Assembly: GCA_052386455.1 (NCBI GenBank)
Contig: JBQTKD010000082.1
Coordinates: 1 to 64,000, forward strand
Origin: JBQTKD01 sp052386455
GTDB taxonomy: Bacteria > Actinomycetota > Actinomycetes > Sporichthyales > Sporichthyaceae
Reading direction: 5' to 3'
DNA: 64,000 nt
The notes under the pieces were generated by a model that was given only the letters and a program-made list of their open reading frames with translations, was not told the DNA's origin and searched no databases. This document shows, in pieces, positions 25,065 through 33,950 of this stretch. The stretch's first letter is position 1, and every line of letters begins with the position of its first letter. A program made the position numbers and the translations under genes.

Positions 25065-25088
25065 GTCCTATCCCCTAGGTGATAGGAC
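25065..25088. promoter_or_regulatory. 24-bp near-perfect palindrome, probable operator
   Basis: Arms GTCCTATC (25065-25072) and GATAGGAC (25081-25088) enclose CCCTAGGT; the centre CCTAGG is also palindromic, so only one base pair of the 24 bp is mismatched. It lies 23 bases upstream of the GAF-LuxR start and in the divergent promoter region of the epoxide-hydrolase/dehydrogenase operon. Confidence 0.6.
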
Positions 25089-25212
25089 GTAGCCCTCTCG
25101 GTGACCACTTACGCCAGTTCTCGTGAACCGCCATTTACATCGTGTCTACGCGAGTCGAAGAATGGCCCCCGACTCCACCGTCTGGCTAGTAGGCAACTCG
25201 AGAGGATCCGTC

Positions 25213-25608
25213 ATGGCCCGAGACCTCGTTTCCGTAGTCGAGCAGTTCTTCGCCCACTGGGGCAAGGACTGGGACTCCTTCCTGCAGTCCTACCGGGACT
25301 ACCTGGCCCCGGACGGGGTCTACATCGCCCACCCGAACATCCCGCCGGTGACCGGCGCGGACGAGGCCGTCGCAATTCTCAACCCGTTCCACTCCATGGG
25401 CGTCGAGTCGATCGACGTAGAGATCACGAAGATCGTCCAGGTCGGCGACGACGTTTGGATGGAGCGCATCGACTACATGAAGGACCCCCGGGGCGAGCGC
25501 TACCTCGCCATCCCGATCGCGGGGGTCATCACGTTCGACGCCGACGGCAAGATCGCGCGCTGGGCGGACTACTGGGACATGCAGCAGGTCGTGGCGGCGG
25601 CCCAGTGA
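25213..25608 (+). CDS. Limonene-1,2-epoxide hydrolase family protein
   Basis: The 131-residue protein aligns by eye with the small epoxide hydrolases of the limonene-1,2-epoxide hydrolase type. The catalytic set of that family, an Arg-x-Asp pair and a C-terminal Asp, is present as Arg85 and Asp87 (MERIDYM) and Asp119 (WADYWD). The family opens an epoxide with one water molecule in a single step without a covalent intermediate. The ATG at 25213 follows AGAGGATC; an upstream frame to 25123 has no domain. It overlaps the acyl-CoA dehydrogenase gene by four bases, so a cyclic or unsaturated compound is probably channelled into CoA-dependent degradation. Confidence 0.75.
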   Translation: MARDLVSVVEQFFAHWGKDWDSFLQSYRDYLAPDGVYIAHPNIPPVTGADEAVAILNPFHSMGVESIDVEITKIVQVGDDVWMERIDYMKDPRGERYLAIPIAGVITFDADGKIARWADYWDMQQVVAAAQ

Positions 25609-26843
25609 CCACGTACGAGGAACTCACCGAGATCTCGCTCAAACGCGCTGCGGCGCTCTCGGAGACCTTCCGCGAGCTCGGCCCGACGGCCGATAGGGAG
25701 AACCGCTTCTCCTACGAGTCCATCGAGGCCTTCAAGGGCAGCGGCCTCATCCCGCTGGTGGTCCCCAAGGAGTACGGCGGCGACGGCGGCGACCTGTGGC
25801 TGTGCTCGCAGGTGATGACCGAACTCTCTCGAGGCGACTCCGCGATCGCGCTCGCCTACAACATGCACATGGGCCTCATCGGCATGATGCTCGGCCTGCT
25901 CGACGAGGACCAGAAGAAGTACTGGTTCGGCCGAATCGTGGAAGACGGCGACATCGTCTTCGGCCCGATCTCGGAGAAGCGTGCCGGCTTCTCGGGGCTG
26001 GCCGACGTGAAGGCCGTCCCTCAGCCCGAAGGCGGCTACAGGCTCTACGGCCAGAAAAACTGGGGCACCCTCTGCGAGGCCGCCGACATCATCGTCACGG
26101 TCGCGACCATCACCGACGCCGACGGCAACATGCCCGAGGCCTACGAGGACTGGGTCGACGCGGAGTACTCGTTCGTCCACGACTTCACAGTGGACCGCGA
26201 GACCGGCCTCGGCGACGGCATCCGCATCGAGCGCGTCTGGGACGCGATGGGCATGCATGCGACCGGCACGCAGACCATCGTGTTCGACGGGTTCTACATC
26301 CCCGAGTCGGGCAAGGCCTCCCCTTGGCGCGCGGGAGCATTCCAGACGCTCGAGTGGTTCGTGGTCCTCTTCGCCAGCATCTACCGGGGCCTCGGCCTGC
26401 GCTGCTTCGAGGAGTCTCGCGAGCTTCTGAAGAAGAAGACCCTCGGCGCCACGTTCGGCGCCATCGCCGCAGCCGACGTGAAGGTGGCGCAGATCGGCCA
26501 CATCGTCGACGGCGTCGGCGACATGGCGATCAGGTGCGAGGTCAACCGTCGCTTGATCCAGCAAACCTGTCACGACATCGCCACCGGCTGGGACGACGAG
26601 CACTGGACCGCAGAGGAGCGCTTCCCGTTCATCTGCATCGCGAAGACCGAGGTCGCGAAGAACGTCATCCACATGACGAAGGAAGCCATGAGCATGGTCG
26701 GCGGACAGTCCTTCCGTCGCGGCACGATCTTCGAGCGCATGTACCGCGACGCCGCGGCGTCGATGTTCCAGCCGCTCAACGCCGCCCAGAACGCCGCGTT
26801 CCTCGGCGAGTACTACCTGATGGGCGATCAGCTCGTCGAGTAG
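25605..26843 (+). CDS. Acyl-CoA dehydrogenase family protein
   Basis: This 412-residue protein is the close paralogue of the dehydrogenase at 3445-4689: SRGDSAIALAYNMH, GPISEKRAGFSGLAD, KKTLGATFGAIAA and IGHIVDGVGDMAIRCEV are shared or nearly so. It has the standard three-domain acyl-CoA dehydrogenase layout and should use FAD. The GTG start overlaps the TGA of the epoxide hydrolase gene (GTGA). Its 3' end overlaps the end of the convergent methyltransferase gene by 16 bases. The substrate is unknown. Confidence 0.88.
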   Translation: MTTYEELTEISLKRAAALSETFRELGPTADRENRFSYESIEAFKGSGLIPLVVPKEYGGDGGDLWLCSQVMTELSRGDSAIALAYNMHMGLIGMMLGLLDEDQKKYWFGRIVEDGDIVFGPISEKRAGFSGLADVKAVPQPEGGYRLYGQKNWGTLCEAADIIVTVATITDADGNMPEAYEDWVDAEYSFVHDFTVDRETGLGDGIRIERVWDAMGMHATGTQTIVFDGFYIPESGKASPWRAGAFQTLEWFVVLFASIYRGLGLRCFEESRELLKKKTLGATFGAIAAADVKVAQIGHIVDGVGDMAIRCEVNRRLIQQTCHDIATGWDDEHWTAEERFPFICIAKTEVAKNVIHMTKEAMSMVGGQSFRRGTIFERMYRDAAASMFQPLNAAQNAAFLGEYYLMGDQLVE

Positions 26844-27658
26844 TCGGCGGGCGTTGGCGGGCGGGTACCGGTGACGGTGACGACGGCGAACGCGGGAAGC
26901 ATCCTCCCCGGCCGATCCAACTCGGCGTGAAACTCGTCGAGTTGGTCGGTGGTCGCACCGTTGACCAACAGCAGAGGGGTGAGCTGTTCGACGCTCAGTC
27001 CGATCAGCCGCGCGAGCGGTTCGTGGGCGGCAAAGTACGGCACGACCGCGGACACGCCCACGTTCGCCGCCCCCGCGCCCACGACCGCCGTGGGCAGGTG
27101 ACGTGCCCAGTACCAGTCGCCGCCGGTGGTGGGAATCGCCTGGCACAACAGGGCCCAGACCTCCGCGTACACGGAGGACTCCGCGGTGGCCGCCGGGTAG
27201 AGGTCGATCTCCTCGACCACCAGGCGGCCACCCGGGCGCACCCGCGCGAGCATCTGGCGCAGGAGCGCCTCTCGCCCGGGCAGGTGCATGAGCAGGCACC
27301 GGCAGTGCACCAGGTCGAACTGGCCCTCCGGCAGACCGTCGGCCACCACGTCGCGTTGCACGATCCGCAGGTTGGGGCGGGGATCGGCCTCCAGAAATCG
27401 GGGCTCCAGATCGACAGCGGTCACCGACCCCGCCGGGCCGACTCGCTCGCACATCCAGCGAGCCACCGAGCCGCCGCCTGCGCCGACCTCCAGGCAGCTC
27501 CATCCCGCCGAGATTCCAGCTCGACCCAAGGCCTCGAACGTGCCTAAATCGTGCACCTGCTCGAGCAGGTCCAGTCGCAGCCGAGCCTGCTCCCAGGCGT
27601 TGTCGAGGGTGTAGCCCGGGCGGGCCGATGCAGGGTCTGCAGAATCGATCGTGGTCAA
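26828..27658 (-). CDS. SAM-dependent methyltransferase
   Basis: The 276-residue protein has a class I methyltransferase core: motif I SCLEVGAGGGSVARWM, then VTAVDLEP for the acidic ribose-binding residue, and FDLVHCRCLLMHLP with LRPGGRLVVEE-like motif III. The substrate is unknown; the style resembles small-molecule or UbiE-like enzymes. I chose the TTG at 27658 because GGAAGCGGAG lies just upstream; a longer frame in the same register enters the enoyl-CoA hydratase gene. It lies downstream of that gene in the same direction and overlaps the dehydrogenase gene tail to tail. Confidence 0.8.
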   Translation of the reverse strand: MTTIDSADPASARPGYTLDNAWEQARLRLDLLEQVHDLGTFEALGRAGISAGWSCLEVGAGGGSVARWMCERVGPAGSVTAVDLEPRFLEADPRPNLRIVQRDVVADGLPEGQFDLVHCRCLLMHLPGREALLRQMLARVRPGGRLVVEEIDLYPAATAESSVYAEVWALLCQAIPTTGGDWYWARHLPTAVVGAGAANVGVSAVVPYFAAHEPLARLIGLSVEQLTPLLLVNGATTDQLDEFHAELDRPGRMLPAFAVVTVTGTRPPTPADYSTS

Positions 27659-27714
27659 CAGGGCTCCGCTTCCGAGACGAGGGCGCAATTGGACCGTCGT
27701 GATCGTTTGGGCAC

Positions 27715-28482
27715 TCAACGTCCCCGCCACTGTGGGGGACGTTTCTCGGCAAAGGCAACCGCCCCCTCGCGTGCGTCCGCGGAGGCCAGGACCGCCTTCA
27801 GGTGGGCCTTCTGCCCAGTCCAGAACTCGTCGGCCGAGCGGCCGAATCCCTCGTCGAGTACCTGTTTGGTCGCGGCGAGGGCGAGCGGCGCGTTGCCGGC
27901 CACGACCGCGGCCAGAGCCCGCGCCTCGGCGAGGGCCTGGCCGGGCTCTGCCAGCACGTCGACGAGTCCGATGCGGTGCGCCTCCGCGGCGTCGACCGGT
28001 GTGCCGGTCAACGTCAGCAACGAGGCCTGGCCCATGCCCACTCGCCGCGGCAGCCGCCACAGGCCGCCGGCGCCGGCGATGAGCCCGCGGCTCACCTCGG
28101 GAAGGCCGAGCCGCGCGTCGCGCGCGGCCACGATGACGTCGCAGGCCAGGGCGATCTCCAGCCCACCGGCCAGGGCGAAGCCCTCGACGGCACAGACGAG
28201 CGGCTTGCGTGGTGGCCGAGCGACGAGGCCGGCGAACCCTCGGTCTCCGGCCACCGGCAGTTCTCCGCGAGCGAAGGCCTTGAGGTCCATGCCGGCCGAG
28301 AAGCCGCCGCCCGCGCCGGTCAGAATTCCGACCGCGAGGGCGGGATCGGAGTCGAGCGCGTCCAGCGCCGCGGCGACGCCCTCTGCCGTTTCTCGGTCGA
28401 TGCAGTTGCGTGCGGCCGGGCGGTTGAGGGTGACCACCACGACCGCGCCCGTTGTCTCCGTGGTGACCGTCGTGGTCGTCAC
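27715..28482 (-). CDS. Enoyl-CoA hydratase/isomerase family protein
   Basis: The 255-residue protein is a crotonase: the N-terminal GAVVVVTLNRPAARN, the first oxyanion segment AGMDLKAFARGE, and the second CAVEGFALAGGLEIALACD. It probably hydrates or isomerises an enoyl-CoA. The first catalytic Glu usually seen near residue 115-140 is replaced by the PEVSRGLIAGAG context where a Glu is present, so activity is likely. It starts at a GTG 13 bases after the MaoC gene stop and belongs to the minus-strand operon that begins with the acyl-CoA dehydrogenase at 33852. Confidence 0.87.
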   Translation of the reverse strand: MTTTTVTTETTGAVVVVTLNRPAARNCIDRETAEGVAAALDALDSDPALAVGILTGAGGGFSAGMDLKAFARGELPVAGDRGFAGLVARPPRKPLVCAVEGFALAGGLEIALACDVIVAARDARLGLPEVSRGLIAGAGGLWRLPRRVGMGQASLLTLTGTPVDAAEAHRIGLVDVLAEPGQALAEARALAAVVAGNAPLALAATKQVLDEGFGRSADEFWTGQKAHLKAVLASADAREGAVAFAEKRPPQWRGR

Positions 28483-28495
28483 GCAGGCTCCTAGT

Positions 28496-29047
28496 TCAGA
28501 GGGAGAGGATGTCGCGGATCTCGGTGAAGTACAGGGTTCCGTCGGCCACGTCGGTGACCGTGACCTCGTGCCGTACGTAGCGACGTTCGCGTTTGACGTA
28601 CTTGTCGACGGCCTTGGTTGCGATCCGGACCGTCGCACCCACCGGAATCGGGGCGTGGATTCGGGAATCGTGGAAGGTGTGGATCGACCCGATCGCGAAC
28701 GGCTTGGTGTGGTCGAACTGCACCGACAGCACGAAGTGCGAGACGAGCATCGGCGGGACGATGGCGCTGCCGAACGGCGAGTCCCCCTCGACTCGCCACG
28801 TGTTCATCTTCCACCCCTCGTACCAGGGGTTGTAGTCCTCGACGCCGTCGGCGTAGAGGATCACGAGTTCCGGGGTGAGCTCGAGGTCTCGGACCAGCTC
28901 GTCGCCGACGGAAACCATGTCCCAGTAGGTCTGGCACTCCTCCTGCAGACTCTCGACGAACTCCGTCGTCTGCCGAACCTGAAGGGCCGTCATGGGCCGC
29001 AGCGAATCCCGCGCGGGCGGCCTGTGCTCGGTCGCGTCAGTTGTCAT
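28496..29047 (-). CDS. MaoC/hot-dog dehydratase-like protein (long subunit)
   Basis: A 183-residue hot-dog-fold protein with LTPELVILYADGVEDYNPWYEG and SHFVLSVQFDHTKPFAIGSIH; it matches the N-terminal dehydratase-like subunit of two-subunit enoyl-CoA hydratases. Its near-twin lies at 55523-56056, with most of the central region identical. It overlaps the small MaoC gene upstream by 11 bases; both probably form one heteromeric hydratase in the order ligase, small MaoC, long MaoC, exactly as in the second cluster. Confidence 0.82.
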   Translation of the reverse strand: MTTDATEHRPPARDSLRPMTALQVRQTTEFVESLQEECQTYWDMVSVGDELVRDLELTPELVILYADGVEDYNPWYEGWKMNTWRVEGDSPFGSAIVPPMLVSHFVLSVQFDHTKPFAIGSIHTFHDSRIHAPIPVGATVRIATKAVDKYVKRERRYVRHEVTVTDVADGTLYFTEIRDILSL

Positions 29048-29480
29048 CGACGTTCGCCTCCACCCAACCCACGGTCTTCTTCTCCCCCGCCTCGTTCTGC
29101 GCCCAGATCTCGACCTTGAAGCGGTGACCCGTGGCGGTCGGCGTCTTCTCGGTGACGACACCGTGCGTGCTGATGACCTCGTTGGCGCCTACCGAGGAGA
29201 CGTACTTGCACACCATGCGCGCGTCGGTGAAGAAGCCGCGCCCGAAGTAGTTCACGCACATCTCGGCGAGGTAGGCACTCGACATCTCGCCGGTCTGAAT
29301 CGGCTTCGGCAATCCCGTCTGGGCGGCGTACACCGGGTCCCAGTGGTTCGGGTTGAACCGTCCCCACAGCCGTGAGCCCATGAGTTGGATGGCGGCCTTC
29401 TTCTTCACGCCCTCGAGTTCGAAGCCGACCGGGGTGTGGCGATCGAGCATGCCGCGCGCGGGCGGGGATCCGTTGCCCAT
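29037..29480 (-). CDS. MaoC-family dehydratase (short subunit)
   Basis: The 147-residue protein has the MaoC hot-dog arrangement: the N-terminal KKKAAIQLMGSRLWGRFNP is followed by NHWDPVYAAQTGLPKPIQTG, in which the Asp/His pair and the following Gly-rich turn correspond to the hydratase motif. Its twin at 55081-55530 shares the same two blocks. It should pair with the long subunit encoded downstream to hydrate enoyl-CoA. The ATG lies within the stop of the ligase gene (TGATG). Confidence 0.83.
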   Translation of the reverse strand: MGNGSPPARGMLDRHTPVGFELEGVKKKAAIQLMGSRLWGRFNPNHWDPVYAAQTGLPKPIQTGEMSSAYLAEMCVNYFGRGFFTDARMVCKYVSSVGANEVISTHGVVTEKTPTATGHRFKVEIWAQNEAGEKKTVGWVEANVDDN

Positions 29481-31105
29481 CAGATGTGTTCCTCCGTTGG
29501 AATCTCGCGGGTTCGCCACTGCTCGGCGACCAGCCGCTTGTCGACCTTGCCCGCCGCGTTGACCGGGAGGGGCTCCGCGCGCAACCACCAGTGCGCGGGG
29601 ACCTCGAAGTGGGCCAGGCGGGTGGCGCCGTGTGCGGCGAGGTCGGCCGCATCCGTGCCGTGCCCGGTGCGGACGACGACGACCGCTGCGATCTCCTCGC
29701 CCCAGGTGGGATGCGGCACCGGGATGACCCCGACCTCCGCGACGGCGGGATGGGCGGCCAGCACCGACTCGACGTGCGCGGCGGCGATGTTTTCACCGCC
29801 GCGGATGACGACGTCCTTGCTGCGGCCGACGACCCAGAGCAGGCCGTCGCGCAGCGTGCCGAGGTCGCCGGTGTGCAGGAAGCCCTCGTGGTCGACGGGG
29901 CTGTCCTCCTCGCCCCAGTAGCCCAGCATCTGAGCGGGCGAACGGACGAGGATCTCCCCGACTCCGTCGTCGTCGGGCCGGTCGACGCGCAGTTCGACGG
30001 CGGGAAGCGGTCGTCCCGAGGTGCCGGGATGTTCGGCCATGACGGTCGCGGCGGCGGAGGCCACCGACCCACCCGCCTCGGTCATCCCGTAGTTGGCCGA
30101 CACACCCCGGACCAGATTCGGGAACGCGGCCCGCAGGCGTCCGACGAGCTCCGCGCCCACCGGCGCGCCACCGAGCGAGAGAGATTGGAGGGAGGAGCAG
30201 TCGCGATCGGGCAGGCTCGGGTCGTCCAAGACCCGCACGGCCATCGTGGGGATCGCTCCCCAGAGGTTGACGCGTTCGGACTCGATCAGGTCCAACACCT
30301 GGCGTGAGTCGAAGCGCCCTTCGAGGAAGACCATCGTGCCGCCGGTCAACATGGAGAAGCACATCACCTGGATGCCGCCGATGTGGAACAGCGGGAAGGT
30401 GTGCAGGCTGACCTGGCCGGGGACGTCCGCCGAGAGAGTGTGCGGCAGGCGTTTGGACGTGGCCAGCAGGTTGTGCAGGTTGGCGACGACGGACCGGTGC
30501 GCCAGCACGGCACCCTTCGGCATGCCGGTGGTGCCCGCCGTGAAGACGACGACGGCGGGGTCGTCCTCGTGTCCGGCCGGCGCGATCGGCGCCTCGCACC
30601 GGGGGGCCGCGCCGTCGACGACGCTGCGGACGTCGTCGATGGACAGCCGCCGGGGCCCGCTGCCGACCCTGGCCATTCGACTGCCGTCGGCAACCACCAC
30701 CGCGGGGTCGACGAGCTCGACCGCGTGGGCGACCTCTTCCGCGCTCCACCACCCGTTGCCGGGAACGGCCACCGCGCCGGTGGCGAGCGTGGCCCAGAAC
30801 GCCACCATCCACTCGGGCGAGTTGGGCGCCAGCAGCAGCACGCGGTCGCCGGGCCCCACCCCGTCCGCGGTGAGCCGCGCGGCGAGATCGGCGACGGCGC
30901 CGAGGAAGTGCTCGGTGGTCATTCGGCGCTCGCCCTGCACCACCAGCGTGCGGCCGGGCCAGCGGGCCACGTCGGCGAGCAGTTCGACGAGGTGCCGGCG
31001 GCGCGGGGAGTACATGAGGAACGGCAGCGCGCCGTCCCGACGACGGGCGATCTCGGTGCCCCAGGCGAACGCCGGGGCGGTCTGCGGGGAGGCGGCTAGC
31101 GTCAT
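29480..31105 (-). CDS. Class I adenylate-forming acyl-CoA synthetase
   Basis: The 541-residue ligase has the AMP-binding loop VFTAGTTGMPKGAVL, the NYGMTEAGGS motif, the hinge GFLHTGDLGTL and RSKDVVIRGGENIAAAHVES, and the C-terminal catalytic Lys in PVNAAGKVDKR. It should activate a carboxylic acid as its CoA thioester for the dehydrogenase, hydratase and thiolase encoded around it. It is the first of a ligase/short MaoC/long MaoC triad that has a parallel copy at 53382-56056. Confidence 0.9.
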   Translation of the reverse strand: MTLAASPQTAPAFAWGTEIARRRDGALPFLMYSPRRRHLVELLADVARWPGRTLVVQGERRMTTEHFLGAVADLAARLTADGVGPGDRVLLLAPNSPEWMVAFWATLATGAVAVPGNGWWSAEEVAHAVELVDPAVVVADGSRMARVGSGPRRLSIDDVRSVVDGAAPRCEAPIAPAGHEDDPAVVVFTAGTTGMPKGAVLAHRSVVANLHNLLATSKRLPHTLSADVPGQVSLHTFPLFHIGGIQVMCFSMLTGGTMVFLEGRFDSRQVLDLIESERVNLWGAIPTMAVRVLDDPSLPDRDCSSLQSLSLGGAPVGAELVGRLRAAFPNLVRGVSANYGMTEAGGSVASAAATVMAEHPGTSGRPLPAVELRVDRPDDDGVGEILVRSPAQMLGYWGEEDSPVDHEGFLHTGDLGTLRDGLLWVVGRSKDVVIRGGENIAAAHVESVLAAHPAVAEVGVIPVPHPTWGEEIAAVVVVRTGHGTDAADLAAHGATRLAHFEVPAHWWLRAEPLPVNAAGKVDKRLVAEQWRTREIPTEEHI

Positions 31106-31135
31106 CTGCGCGCTCCAGTCGAATCTGACATGCCG

Positions 31136-32623
31136 TCAGGCCACCTTGACGACGCCGTCGAGGCCCCGGTGGGCGGGGGCGCCGACGAGGTCGCCGGCCT
31201 CCAGCGCGTGCAGCGTGGACGGCTCGGTGGTGGCGCCCCAGACCCGGTTGCCCGTGGGGGTGAGTCCGGCGATCACGGCGCGCTCGGGTTCCCCCGCGCG
31301 GTCGTAGACGACGGTGAAGGTCTCCACGGCCATGTCGCCGGTGTAGCCGCCGACGATCTCGCGGTTCGGCAGTGCGTCGACTCGGCCCTGCGGGACCTCC
31401 CGGCGGAACGGAGTGGGCGGCGGGTGTGTGCCGTAGATCCCGACCGAGTGCTTGGTCAACCACCAGCCGACCCCGGTGACCAGCGCGCGCGCGGACTCCT
31501 CGGCGCGCAACGTCGCCACGGTGGCCGCGATGGCGTGCATGGCGAAGTTGTTGCCGGGCGCGCCGGCGAACGCGTTGCCGCCGGTGACCGTCAGCCGGTC
31601 CCCGCGCAGGGGCAGGCCGAGTTCCGCGGCGGCGATCTGCACGGCGGCGGGGAAGCACGCGTAGAGGTCGACGTGCGCGAGGTCCTCGAGGGTCGTCGCG
31701 GCGAGGTCCAGCGCGGTCGCGGCGGCGATGCGCAGTGCGGGCGCGGTCCACAGATTCGCGCGTTGGGAGAGGAACCAGTGCTCGTGCGCGTCGGCCCCGC
31801 TCCAGGGGAAGACCCAGCGGTCGCGCGGCACCCCGGCGCGGTCTGCCGCCTCGGCCGAACACAGCACGACTGCCGCGGCCTGGTCGGTGGCGCTGTTGGC
31901 GCACATCAGCTTGGTGTAGGGCCAGGCGACCATGCGGTTGGCTGCGGTGGGCGTCGCGATCTCGTCGGCCCCGACGCGGCGGGGCGTCCACGCGTGCGGG
32001 TTGCGGGCCGCGACGTCGGAGAATTCGCTCCACAGCGCGGAGATCGCCGCGCGGTGCACCGTCGGATCGACCCCGCTCGCAGCCGCGAGCGCGTTCTCGA
32101 ACAGGGGGTACACGTGGACCGGCAGGTCCAGGCCCGCGGCTCGCTCCTCCTCCCACAGGCCGGGTGCGGTCTCGCCGACGAATCGGGTGGGTTGCGCGTC
32201 GGTCTGCTTCGGCCACGGCAGCCAGGCCTGGCGCTTGCGGGCAGCCAGCCGGGTGTAGGTCGCCTCGGCGCCCACCAACAGGACGACGTCGCGTTCGCCG
32301 CGCACGATCGCCTCGGTGGCGTCGTTCACGAGGCGCTGCGGCGTGTTGCCGCCGTCGCTGCAGTAGACGGTCTCGGTCGGAGACAGCCCGAGGCGCGCGG
32401 CAACGAGCGAGGCGGGGTCGAGGTAGGGCCACGACACGACCTTGGGCACCGCGATGGAGTCGGCTCGCTCGAGCAGGGCGTGGCCCGCGCCGCTGTCGGC
32501 GGCCGCGAGGTGCAGTGCCTCGACCATCTGCTCGATCGGTTCGGTCGCCTCGGCCGGGTCCGCCGGGCGGCGCAGCGTCTGGGCTACGCCGACGACGACG
32601 GGCGTGCGCGGGTGCACGTTCAC
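31136..32623 (-). CDS. Thiolase-fold acetyl-CoA acetyltransferase-like protein
   Basis: A 495-residue thiolase-superfamily protein, longer than the ~400 residues of classical thiolases. The N-terminal active-site region reads VYCSDGGNTPQRLVNDA and the C-terminal region has VTGGNAFAGAPGNNFAMHA, matching actinobacterial thiolases with GPGNN-type motifs. It probably cleaves a 3-oxoacyl-CoA or carries out a related aldol reaction. The GTG start overlaps the TGA of the acyl-CoA dehydrogenase upstream (GTGA). A ~130-residue C-terminal extension has no recognised function. Confidence 0.82.
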   Translation of the reverse strand: MNVHPRTPVVVGVAQTLRRPADPAEATEPIEQMVEALHLAAADSGAGHALLERADSIAVPKVVSWPYLDPASLVAARLGLSPTETVYCSDGGNTPQRLVNDATEAIVRGERDVVLLVGAEATYTRLAARKRQAWLPWPKQTDAQPTRFVGETAPGLWEEERAAGLDLPVHVYPLFENALAAASGVDPTVHRAAISALWSEFSDVAARNPHAWTPRRVGADEIATPTAANRMVAWPYTKLMCANSATDQAAAVVLCSAEAADRAGVPRDRWVFPWSGADAHEHWFLSQRANLWTAPALRIAAATALDLAATTLEDLAHVDLYACFPAAVQIAAAELGLPLRGDRLTVTGGNAFAGAPGNNFAMHAIAATVATLRAEESARALVTGVGWWLTKHSVGIYGTHPPPTPFRREVPQGRVDALPNREIVGGYTGDMAVETFTVVYDRAGEPERAVIAGLTPTGNRVWGATTEPSTLHALEAGDLVGAPAHRGLDGVVKVA

Positions 32624-33852
32624 GAGCGGGGCAGTCCGAGGACGCGTTCGGCGACGATGTTCTTCTGGATTTCGTCGGTGCCGCCGCCGATGCGGCCGCT
32701 CGGGGCGCCGAGGACGAACTCCGCCCAGGCGTAGGTACCCCATTCGCCGGTGTCGGCGACCAGGCGCGGCCCGAGGATGCGCGTGGCCAGTTCGACCATG
32801 AGGGTTTGGGTTTCGACGAGGAAGAGCTTCGCCACCGAGTTCTCCGGGCCCGGGGTCTGGCCCGAGCGCACGCGCGCGGCGGTGCGCAGGCGCCCGTAGC
32901 GGGTGATCTCGCTGCGGATCCACAGCTCGGCGAGGCGCTGACGCACGATCGGATCGCGGTCCGCGCCGGTCTCGCGGGCGGCGTCGAACAGGCGTCTGGT
33001 CGCGGAGAATCCCGAGGACGCGCTCCCGCCGCCGATCGCGGCACGCTCGTTCAGCAGCGTCGTTCGCGCGACGCGCCACCCGTCGCCCACCTCGCCGACG
33101 CGCTGCCAGTCCGCGACGTGCACGTCGTCGAGGAACACCTCGTTGAAGGAGGTTCCGCCGGTCATCTGGCGCAGCGGGCGGACCTCGATGCCCGGAGCGT
33201 GCATGTCGAGCAGGAACATCGTGAGGCCGTCGTGCTTGGACTCGCCGTCGCTCGAGGTGCGCGCGAGCAGGAGGCCCAGGTCGCTGTAGTGGGCGCCGGA
33301 GGTCCAGACCTTCTGCCCGCTGACGGTCCAGTCCTCGCCGGCGCGGGTGGCGCGAGTGGAGACGTTCGCCAGGTCGGATCCCGCGCCCGGCTCGGAGAAC
33401 AGTTGGCAGCCCACCAGGTCCGCGCGCCACAGCGCCCGGAGGTAGGTCTGCTTGGCGCGGTCGGTGCCGTGCGCGAGCACGGTCGGGGCGACCATGCCGA
33501 GGCCGACGAGAAACAGGTTGGCGCCGGTCGGCACCTCGAAGCCGTTCTCGGCGGAGGCGAAGACGCGGTCGAGGTTGCGGGAGTAGCCCCGCCCGCCGTA
33601 TTCGGTCGGGCCTGCGGTCCACACGAAGCCGGCGTCGAAGCACTGGGCCCGCCATGCGCGCGCCTGGGCGAGTTCCACGGCGTCTTCCTCGGGCGTGCTC
33701 TCCCGGAAAAGGCCGACGCGGTCGCAACCGTGGCCCCAGGCCGACTCGTTCGTCTGCCGCGGACGGGCGTGCGCGGCGAGGAAGTCGAGTGCGGCCTGCC
33801 GGAACTCGGCTTCGGTCGGTTCGGCGACCGTGCCTGCGGTGCCGGATGCCAT
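32620..33852 (-). CDS. Acyl-CoA dehydrogenase
   Basis: The 410-residue protein is a standard acyl-CoA dehydrogenase: QLFSEPGAGSDLANVSTRA for the acyl-CoA/FAD contact, WTVSGQKVWTSGA in the beta domain, and the C-terminal SGRIGGGTDEIQKNIVAERVLG that ends nearly all family members. It is unlike the pair at 3445 and 25605. It is the first gene of the minus-strand operon running through the thiolase, ligase, MaoC pair and enoyl-CoA hydratase, so it likely introduces the double bond that these enzymes process. Confidence 0.92.
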   Translation of the reverse strand: MASGTAGTVAEPTEAEFRQAALDFLAAHARPRQTNESAWGHGCDRVGLFRESTPEEDAVELAQARAWRAQCFDAGFVWTAGPTEYGGRGYSRNLDRVFASAENGFEVPTGANLFLVGLGMVAPTVLAHGTDRAKQTYLRALWRADLVGCQLFSEPGAGSDLANVSTRATRAGEDWTVSGQKVWTSGAHYSDLGLLLARTSSDGESKHDGLTMFLLDMHAPGIEVRPLRQMTGGTSFNEVFLDDVHVADWQRVGEVGDGWRVARTTLLNERAAIGGGSASSGFSATRRLFDAARETGADRDPIVRQRLAELWIRSEITRYGRLRTAARVRSGQTPGPENSVAKLFLVETQTLMVELATRILGPRLVADTGEWGTYAWAEFVLGAPSGRIGGGTDEIQKNIVAERVLGLPRS

Positions 33853-33950
33853 CGCTTCGCCCTTCGAGCCGCGTCGTCTCTCCAGGCCAGTGGACCGCGG
33901 CGGGCGGGGCGCGGTCTTGGGGGTCGACTACTCGACTTGTGGCGGTCCGC

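Noticed and set aside
26861..26890. GGTACCGGTGACGGTGAC as a sixth copy of the 46-bp repeat
   Set aside because: It shares only a short GC-rich run, lacks both arms, and lies within the methyltransferase coding sequence.
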